Assembly: GCA_030598065.1 (NCBI GenBank)
Contig: JAUVQR010000028.1
Location: 1-10,860 of the forward strand
From: Planctomycetota bacterium
GTDB taxonomy: Bacteria > Planctomycetota > Brocadiia > Brocadiales > Bathyanammoxibiaceae
Direction of reading: 5' to 3'
Length of the DNA stretch: 10,860 bases
Position numbers and translations under genes: made by a program. The notes beneath the pieces were generated by a model that had not been told where the DNA came from, ran no database searches, and saw nothing but the letters and a program-made list of their open reading frames with translations. Shown piece after piece: positions 5,899 to 10,860 of the stretch (position 1 is the first letter of the stretch; the number at the start of each line of letters is the position of its first letter).

Positions 5899-7190
5899 AT
5901 CGTCTGCTCACGATATCCCTTCTCTTGCTGCTCCCCCTGGGCTGCCGTGGAGAGCGTGAGCCCTGGGCCGACAAGGCCACAGTAGTCTTCAAACACGGCA
6001 AGGCCGCCGGCGCAAACACCATCAAGGAACTCATACTCCGCTTCGAAGACCGGAACCCCGACATCAGGGTAATAGAGGAAATACTTCCGGCCACCACCGA
6101 CGAGCAGCATCAGTTCTACGTCACAAACCTTGAGGGGCGCTCGTCCGATTTCGACGTGATGGCGCTGGACGTGATATGGACGCCCGAATTCGCCCAGGCC
6201 GGCTGGCTGGATGACCTGAGTGGCCGCCTGTCCGATGATGAAATCAGCAAGTTCCTCAAGGGTCCAGTGGTGGCGGACACCTATAACGGGCGGCTGTATG
6301 CGGTTCCGTGGTACGTTGACGCGGGTGTGCTGTATTACAGAAAAGACCTGCTGGAGAAGTATGGACTGGACCCTCCGTCAACCCTGGAGGAGCTTGTGGC
6401 ATCAGCCCGCAAGGTGCTGGAGGCGGAAAAAGACCCGCACCTGTACGGGTTCGTATGGCAGGGCAAGCAGTATGAGGGACTGGTTTGTGTGGCTCTTGAA
6501 TTCATAAGGGGAAACGGGGGGGAAATTCTTAATGCTCAAGGCGAATGCCGGCTCAACGACCCCAGGGTAACGGGCGCCCTGGGTTTTATGCGTGACTTGA
6601 TTCATAAGTACAATGTATCTCCGCCGTTGGTCACCACTGCAGACGAAGAGTCCACCAGACACACCTTCGGTCTGGGCCGGGCTTTGTACATGAGAAACTG
6701 GCCGTACGCATGGAATCTATTCCAGGAGCAGGGCTCTGAGGTCAAGGGCCTGGTAGGTGTGACGGCAATGCCTTCATTCAGCGATAACACCGGTAACCGG
6801 GGTGTAGCCACGCTGGGGGGTTGGCAGCTCGGAATAAACAAACACTCACGTCACCCTGACGCCGCATGGAGGTTTGTCGAGTTCATGACCGGCTATGAGT
6901 CACAAAAGGCCCTTGCCATCGACGCTGGGTACAAGCCTGCCAGAACAGCGGTATACTCAGACCCGGAACTAATCAATAAACAACCGTTCATCGTAGACCT
7001 GTACCCTATAATAGCGAGCGCGAGGCCCAGACCGGTCACGCCGTTTTATATGATGATGTCACAGGTGCTTCAGTCGGAGTTCAGCGCGGCCATTAACGGA
7101 ATCCGCACGCCCCGGAGGGCTGTCTCACGGGCGGACAGGCAGATTGCGTACATACTGGAACTGTCGAGGCTTTGGAAACAGAGGGGCTGA
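5895..7190 (+). CDS. ABC transporter sugar-binding lipoprotein (MalE/trehalose-maltose-binding-like)
   Basis: 431 residues. The signal sequence MNRLLTISLLLLLPLGC points to a lipoprotein with Cys17 as the first mature residue. The mature part is a family-1 extracellular solute-binding protein: TIKELILRFEDRNPDIRV (42-59), FDVMALDVIWTPEFAQAGW (86-104), RLYAVPWYVDAGVLYYRKDL (133-152), later GGWQLGIN and AWRFVEFM. The AVPWYVDAGVLYYRK motif and GGWQLGIN are typical of binding proteins for alpha-glucosides such as trehalose and maltose (ThuE/LpqY type). It would capture the substrate outside the cytoplasmic membrane and deliver it to the two permeases that follow. The ATG overlaps the stop of the TPR lipoprotein by 4 nt. 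In this operon a glucosylated osmolyte, perhaps glucosylglycerate itself, is a reasonable ligand, but the sequence does not decide between that and ordinary disaccharides. Confidence 0.9.
   Translation: MNRLLTISLLLLLPLGCRGEREPWADKATVVFKHGKAAGANTIKELILRFEDRNPDIRVIEEILPATTDEQHQFYVTNLEGRSSDFDVMALDVIWTPEFAQAGWLDDLSGRLSDDEISKFLKGPVVADTYNGRLYAVPWYVDAGVLYYRKDLLEKYGLDPPSTLEELVASARKVLEAEKDPHLYGFVWQGKQYEGLVCVALEFIRGNGGEILNAQGECRLNDPRVTGALGFMRDLIHKYNVSPPLVTTADEESTRHTFGLGRALYMRNWPYAWNLFQEQGSEVKGLVGVTAMPSFSDNTGNRGVATLGGWQLGINKHSRHPDAAWRFVEFMTGYESQKALAIDAGYKPARTAVYSDPELINKQPFIVDLYPIIASARPRPVTPFYMMMSQVLQSEFSAAINGIRTPRRAVSRADRQIAYILELSRLWKQRG
7181..7186 (+). promoter_or_regulatory. Shine-Dalgarno deciding the GTG start of the first permease
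   Basis: GAGGGG lies 5 nt upstream of the GTG at 7192 and overlaps the end of the binding-protein gene. This favours GTG 7192 over the upstream in-frame TTG at 7144, which would add a 16-residue tail without membrane or family character. Confidence 0.6.
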
Positions 7191-7191
7191 C

Positions 7192-8094
7192 GTGGCAGAC
7201 CGGAGAGACCCGTTCCCGACTGAGGAGGGTAGACTGGCGCTGCTGCTCATGGCGCCGGCGGGGTTTGTGGTGCTCGGTCTGGCGATATATCCGATAGTTG
7301 ACGTCCTGTGGCTGAGCCTCCACAGGAAGATGCTTATCTTTGGCATCTCAGGGTTTGTGGGGCTGGAAAACTACGCGCGCCTTCTGGGGGATGGCCGTTT
7401 TTGGAACAGCTTTTTTAATACGTTTTATTTCACGGCAGTCTCTGTCTCTATTGAGCTTTTACTGGGCTTGCTGATTGCCCTGGCGTTGCACAGGGCGTTT
7501 CCCGGTAGGGGCATGATGCGGGCCGTGGTACTCATTCCATGGGCCGTTCCCACCGTTGTATCCGCAAAGATGTGGCAGTGGATATACAATCCCGACTTTG
7601 GTGTCTTGAACTACCTTCTGCGCGAGTGCGGCGTGATATCGGCAAACGTTAACTGGCTGGGTCATAAATACATTGCAATTCACGCGGTCATACTGGCAGA
7701 TGTGTGGAAGACGACGCCGTTTATGGCATTGCTGTTGCTTGCCGGGCTGCAGGTCATTCCGCAGGACCTATATAAGGCGGCTATGGTGGACGGCGCCGGC
7801 GCCTGGCGCAGGTTCCGTCATATTACACTGCCGTTACTGAGGCCCGCTATCCTTATCGCCCTGCTCTTCCGAACCCTTGACGCCTTCAGGATGTTTGACA
7901 CCGTGTACGTCCTCACCGGTGGCGGACCGGGTGACAGGACCGAGACCCTCAGCGTCTACGCCTACAAGCTTATGTTTCAGACACTGCAGTTCGGCTACGG
8001 CTCAGCCGTGTCGGTCATCACGTTCGTCTGTGTCCTGTTGATAAGCGTGCTGTACATAAGACTCCTGGGTGGTCACATGAGGCTTGGCACTTGA
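7192..8094 (+). CDS. ABC sugar transporter permease, MalF type
   Basis: 300 residues from the GTG at 7192. A short charged N-terminus (DRRDPFPTEEGR) leads into the first membrane helix LALLLMAPAGFVVLGLAIY (about 15-33). Further hydrophobic segments lie near 79-97, 108-124, 163-187, 215-228 and 271-291, giving six in total. The EAA loop that docks to the ATPase is at about 194-218 (YKAAMVDGAGAWRRF then HITLPLLRP), matching the consensus EAAxxDGA...ITLPxLxP. The LTGGGPGDRTETLSVYAYK stretch (241-259) is typical of MalF/UgpA-type subunits of the CUT1 sugar importer class. It starts 1 nt after the binding-protein stop and forms the inner-membrane channel together with the next gene product. The sequence looks complete and intact. 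Confidence 0.92.
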   Translation: MADRRDPFPTEEGRLALLLMAPAGFVVLGLAIYPIVDVLWLSLHRKMLIFGISGFVGLENYARLLGDGRFWNSFFNTFYFTAVSVSIELLLGLLIALALHRAFPGRGMMRAVVLIPWAVPTVVSAKMWQWIYNPDFGVLNYLLRECGVISANVNWLGHKYIAIHAVILADVWKTTPFMALLLLAGLQVIPQDLYKAAMVDGAGAWRRFRHITLPLLRPAILIALLFRTLDAFRMFDTVYVLTGGGPGDRTETLSVYAYKLMFQTLQFGYGSAVSVITFVCVLLISVLYIRLLGGHMRLGT

Positions 8095-8095
8095 C

Positions 8096-8932
8096 ATGAA
8101 GTTGACCGGAAACAGAATGTTTAACGTCTTGCTGCTTTGCGTGGCGCTGGGGTTGATTGCGATATGGAGCTTGTGCCCGTATATATGGCAGCTTATCACG
8201 TCGTTGAAGCCGTCTGAGGAATTGGCATTACTGCCTCCTCTTTTGCCCACCAGGATTGATTTGTCTCACTACCCGGCCGTATTCCATGAGATGCCATTTG
8301 CGCGAATAATGTTCAACAGCCTTGTTGTGGTGTCATGCACCACCGCCTTTTGCATCACAATAGGCTCATTAACCGCATACGCCCTTGCAAAACTGAGATT
8401 TAGAGGAAAGATTGCCGTGCTGGGCCTGGTGCTCGCCGTCTCCATGTTCCCGCCCATTTCTATTGTCAGTCCGCTTTACATGATTATACGCGCCCTTGGG
8501 TTGAGAGATACATACGCGGCGCTTATCTTCCCGTATTCCACGTTCGCCATGCCGCTGAGTATATGGATAATGACCAGCTTCTTCAGGGAGATACCCGACG
8601 ACCTTATCAGGGCTGCCAAGGTGGACGGCTGCACGCCGTTGCAGACCCTGTATAAGATAATATTCCCGCTTGCCATACCGGGCGTCGTCACGGCTGCCAT
8701 AATGGTCTTCATCTATTCCTGGAACGAGTTCCTGTTCGCGCTAAGCTTCACTACGACGTACGCTACCAGGACAATCCCCGTGGGCATCGCCCTTTTTCCG
8801 GGGGTGCATGAGGTCCCGTGGGGTGACATGGCCGCCGCCTCGGTCATAGTGACCGTGCCGCTTATCATCCTGGTGGTGGTGTTTCAGAGGCGCATAGTCG
8901 CCGGTCTTACGGCGGGTTCTGTTAAGGAGTAG
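8096..8932 (+). CDS. ABC sugar transporter permease, MalG type
   Basis: 278 residues from the ATG at 8096. An in-frame TTG at 8084 would add only four residues and overlap the previous gene; a GAGG at 8079-8082 is too close to that TTG and 13 nt from the ATG, so the ATG is preferred. Six hydrophobic segments are visible, the first at about 9-27. The EAA loop is at about 171-195 (IRAAKVDGCTPLQTLYKI then FPLAIPG), followed by IYSWNEFLFALSF (206-218). The C-terminus QRRIVAGLTAGSVKE is the classic MalG-type tail. It pairs with the MalF-type permease encoded 1 nt upstream to form the CUT1 importer channel. Its stop is 2 nt before the ATPase start, so all transporter subunits are probably made in fixed ratio from one message. 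Confidence 0.92.
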   Translation: MKLTGNRMFNVLLLCVALGLIAIWSLCPYIWQLITSLKPSEELALLPPLLPTRIDLSHYPAVFHEMPFARIMFNSLVVVSCTTAFCITIGSLTAYALAKLRFRGKIAVLGLVLAVSMFPPISIVSPLYMIIRALGLRDTYAALIFPYSTFAMPLSIWIMTSFFREIPDDLIRAAKVDGCTPLQTLYKIIFPLAIPGVVTAAIMVFIYSWNEFLFALSFTTTYATRTIPVGIALFPGVHEVPWGDMAAASVIVTVPLIILVVVFQRRIVAGLTAGSVKE

Positions 8933-8934
8933 AG

Positions 8935-10029
8935 ATGGCTGGTATACGACTTGAGGGGATTACAAAGAAATTCGGCGGCACGGAGGTAATCCGCGGCATT
9001 GACCTCGAGATTCAGGATAAGGAATTTTTCACCCTGGTGGGCCCGTCCGGCTGCGGTAAATCCACGTTACTGAACATAATCGCTGGACTTGAGGAATTGA
9101 CCTCCGGCAGGGTGTTGTTTGACGGGGAGGCCGTTGATGCGCTGTCGCCGAGGGATCGGGACGTGGCCTTCGTGTTCCAGAGTTACGCCCTGTATCCTCA
9201 TAAGAACGTGTACGAGAACGTGGCCTTTCCACTGAGGATGGCGGCGACGCCTGAAGGCGTCATCGACAGCAAGGTAAAGGAGGCCGCCGCGCTGTTGGGG
9301 CTTGAGGGCCTTTTGCAGAGAATGCCCCGGGAGTTGAGCGGCGGGCAGAGGCAGAGGGTTGCGCTGGGCAGGGCGCTGGTCAGGGACCCAAAGGTGTTTC
9401 TTTTGGACGAGCCTCTTTCTAACCTTGATGCGGCCTTAAGGGCGCAGATGCGGGCCGAACTGAAGAAGCTCCAACACGGCCTTCGATGCACCTTCGTGTA
9501 CGTAACACATGACCAGGCCGAGGCAATGACCCTTTCCGACAGGCTGGCCGTGATAAGGGATGGTCGCATCGAACAGTACGGTAGCCCCAGAGAGGTCTAT
9601 GACCGCCCCGTGAACACGTTTGTGGCCTCGTTCCTGGGTAGCCCGCCAATGAACCTTATACCCGCAACATTTGCCAAAGAACGTGTGGAGATAGGTGATT
9701 TCGCGTTGCCGTTGAGTTCCGGCGAAGCCAGGGCCCTTGCCGGCAGGCTACAGACCGAGAAAGTTATATTGGGCATAAGACCGGAAAATGTTAAACTGCT
9801 TTCACAAGAAAAACCGGGGAGTTTTGAGGCTGTTGTATCGGTGATAGAGACAATGGGGGCCGAGAACTTTGTAAACCTCGTGCTTTCGGGTCACCGAATC
9901 GTCGCAAGGACGCGTACGGATTTTGTTGCCAGGGAGGAAGAACGGCTGTTCGTGGCATTCGAGAAGAACAGTTTGCATTTATTCGATGCGGTTACTGAAG
10001 AAAACGTACTTTTGAAGTGGGGTGAGTGA
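8935..10029 (+). CDS. ABC sugar importer ATPase, UgpC/MsmK/MalK type
   Basis: 364 residues. Nucleotide-binding motifs in order: Walker A GPSGCGKST (36-44), Q-loop Q82 in FQSYALYPH, signature LSGGQRQR (134-141), Walker B VFLLDEP (154-160), D-loop SNLDA (162-166) and H-loop H192 in VTHDQAEAM. The linker FLGSPPMNLI (233-242) marks the MsmX/UgpC/MalK group. The C-terminal third has OB/TOBE-like regulatory folds, including LGIRPENVKLL. It hydrolyses ATP to drive the importer formed by the two permeases. The start is fixed by AAGGAG at 8924-8929, 5 nt upstream. Many bacteria share one such ATPase among several sugar importers; here it is encoded with its own transporter. All catalytic residues are present. 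Confidence 0.95.
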   Translation: MAGIRLEGITKKFGGTEVIRGIDLEIQDKEFFTLVGPSGCGKSTLLNIIAGLEELTSGRVLFDGEAVDALSPRDRDVAFVFQSYALYPHKNVYENVAFPLRMAATPEGVIDSKVKEAAALLGLEGLLQRMPRELSGGQRQRVALGRALVRDPKVFLLDEPLSNLDAALRAQMRAELKKLQHGLRCTFVYVTHDQAEAMTLSDRLAVIRDGRIEQYGSPREVYDRPVNTFVASFLGSPPMNLIPATFAKERVEIGDFALPLSSGEARALAGRLQTEKVILGIRPENVKLLSQEKPGSFEAVVSVIETMGAENFVNLVLSGHRIVARTRTDFVAREEERLFVAFEKNSLHLFDAVTEENVLLKWGE

Positions 10030-10032
10030 AGA

Positions 10033-10860
10033 ATGAGGTTGAAGAAACTGTTGCCGATTGCGATTGGCGGTGGGGTCGCCGGCCCCGTATTGATAATTAT
10101 CGTCATCCTGATTGTATACCCGAACCTCTTTGTTCGCGGGTTGATTAGGCAGGAGTTTGAACAGGAATTCGGCGAAGTGGCGACCGCTGAGGACTTCTCG
10201 TTCAGCTGGAAAAGGGGAGTGGAGATATCCAAACTGTCGGTGCGGGGTAAGGAGGGCGAAAAGCCGGTACTGACAGCGGATAGCATTTATCTGAAGTTCA
10301 GTATACTGCCTCTTCTTAAAGGGGACTTTGTCATTAAAAGACTGACCGTCAACCGTCCGGAACTGGTGCTGCATATTGGAGATAATGAGGGGTACTGGCA
10401 TCCGGTGCTTGGCGGTATAGCCGGGTTGCCCGTGCCGGGCAGCGAAGAAACCGCGTTCATCGGTGAAGGTGAAATGGATGTCAGGGTTATCGACGGTACT
10501 GTTTTGTTTGAGGATGCGTCCGGCGGAAGGCCGATAAGCTTAGAAAACTTTAATCTCACGTCCAGCGGCATCAATTCAAGGGACGACATTCTGATTGAGG
10601 GTGGATTTGACGTCGTCGCCGGTGGCGGCCGGGATCACGTGGATATTTCCGGCTCGGTGCGTGGCCTTGAAAACGGAAGCCTTGAGGCGGTTCAGGTGGA
10701 GCTTGACCTCAATTCCGGCTTCGCTGAACTAAAGGCTGTCGTTGATATGCGCAATCTGCAAAGGCCCGGAGAAAAGGTGGCTGCATTTATAATTAACGCG
10801 GACCTGCAAAAAACGTCAGACAGTATCGGCTACTTCTTGCTGCTGCCGGAAGGTATTGAA
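10033..10860 (+). CDS. AsmA-like (DUF748-type) membrane-anchored envelope protein, N-terminal part
   Basis: The first 276 residues of a longer protein cut off by the right edge. Residues about 7-30 form a single hydrophobic helix (LPIAIGGGVAGPVL then IIIVILIVYP) after a basic MRLKK start, a signal-anchor pattern. What follows reads as the repeated beta-strand architecture of AsmA/DUF748 proteins: SFSWKRGVEISKLSVRGKE, PVLTADSIYLKFSILPLLKG, FVIKRLTVNRPELVLHIGDN (near 97-116), and a later segment where VIDGTVLFEDASGG leads into ISLENFNLTSS. AsmA-type proteins span the periplasm and are linked to outer-membrane and lipid transport. The ATG at 10033 is 3 nt after the ATPase stop, so it is probably co-transcribed, but its link to solute metabolism is unclear. 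The family assignment rests on pattern, not on a catalytic motif. Confidence 0.75.
   Translation, partial: MRLKKLLPIAIGGGVAGPVLIIIVILIVYPNLFVRGLIRQEFEQEFGEVATAEDFSFSWKRGVEISKLSVRGKEGEKPVLTADSIYLKFSILPLLKGDFVIKRLTVNRPELVLHIGDNEGYWHPVLGGIAGLPVPGSEETAFIGEGEMDVRVIDGTVLFEDASGGRPISLENFNLTSSGINSRDDILIEGGFDVVAGGGRDHVDISGSVRGLENGSLEAVQVELDLNSGFAELKAVVDMRNLQRPGEKVAAFIINADLQKTSDSIGYFLLLPEGIE

Noticed and set aside
1..10860. CRISPR arrays, tRNA or rRNA genes, riboswitches, defence or phage systems
   Set aside because: No regularly spaced repeats, cloverleaf-like genes, rRNA motifs or defence/phage proteins were recognisable by eye in either strand.

Overview
The window suggests a Gram-negative, moderately GC-rich environmental bacterium. 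It encodes a periplasmic-type substrate-binding lipoprotein, a second small lipoprotein and an AsmA-like envelope protein. No rRNA, tRNA or other lineage marker is present. The long form of glucosyl-3-phosphoglycerate synthase and the HAF-repeat protein occur in deep-branching thermophiles, Planctomycetes-like and other environmental lineages, so the phylum is left open.

Region 1 (1-849) is an accessory, partly decayed flank. On the minus strand, running off the left edge, is the 5' part of an extracellular HAF-repeat protein whose frame has no normal start codon. Next comes a gene-free, AT-richer stretch (about 365-557) with a 58-bp segment bounded by an 8-bp inverted repeat. Beside it lies a minus-strand fragment of a YjbQ/UPF0047 gene that keeps its ribosome binding site and first ~43 codons and then stops. 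A good sigma-70-type promoter (793-820) faces right into the operon.

Region 2 (850-5492) is a compatible-solute cluster: a HAD phosphatase of the mannosyl/glucosyl-3-phosphoglycerate phosphatase family, a GT81 glucosyl-3-phosphoglycerate synthase (gpgS), a MOFRL-type glycerate kinase, and a second glycosyltransferase of the mannosylglycerate/glucosylglycerate synthase type. GpgS plus the phosphatase would make glucosylglycerate in two steps from NDP-glucose and 3-phosphoglycerate. The second transferase could make it in one step from D-glycerate, or add a second sugar. The kinase links the D-glycerate and phosphoglycerate pools that the two routes would use.

Region 3 (5497-10029) follows in the same direction with almost no gaps: a small lipoprotein with TPR-like repeats, then a complete carbohydrate ABC importer (binding lipoprotein, two MalF/MalG-type permeases, UgpC/MsmK-type ATPase). 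Region 4 (10033 to the right edge) is the start of an AsmA-like membrane-anchored protein.

All nine plus-strand genes are separated by at most 26 nt or overlap, so they look like one transcription unit combining synthesis and probable uptake or recapture of a glycosylated osmolyte. The enzyme families are clear. The exact solute, the transporter substrate and the role of the TPR lipoprotein are inferences.
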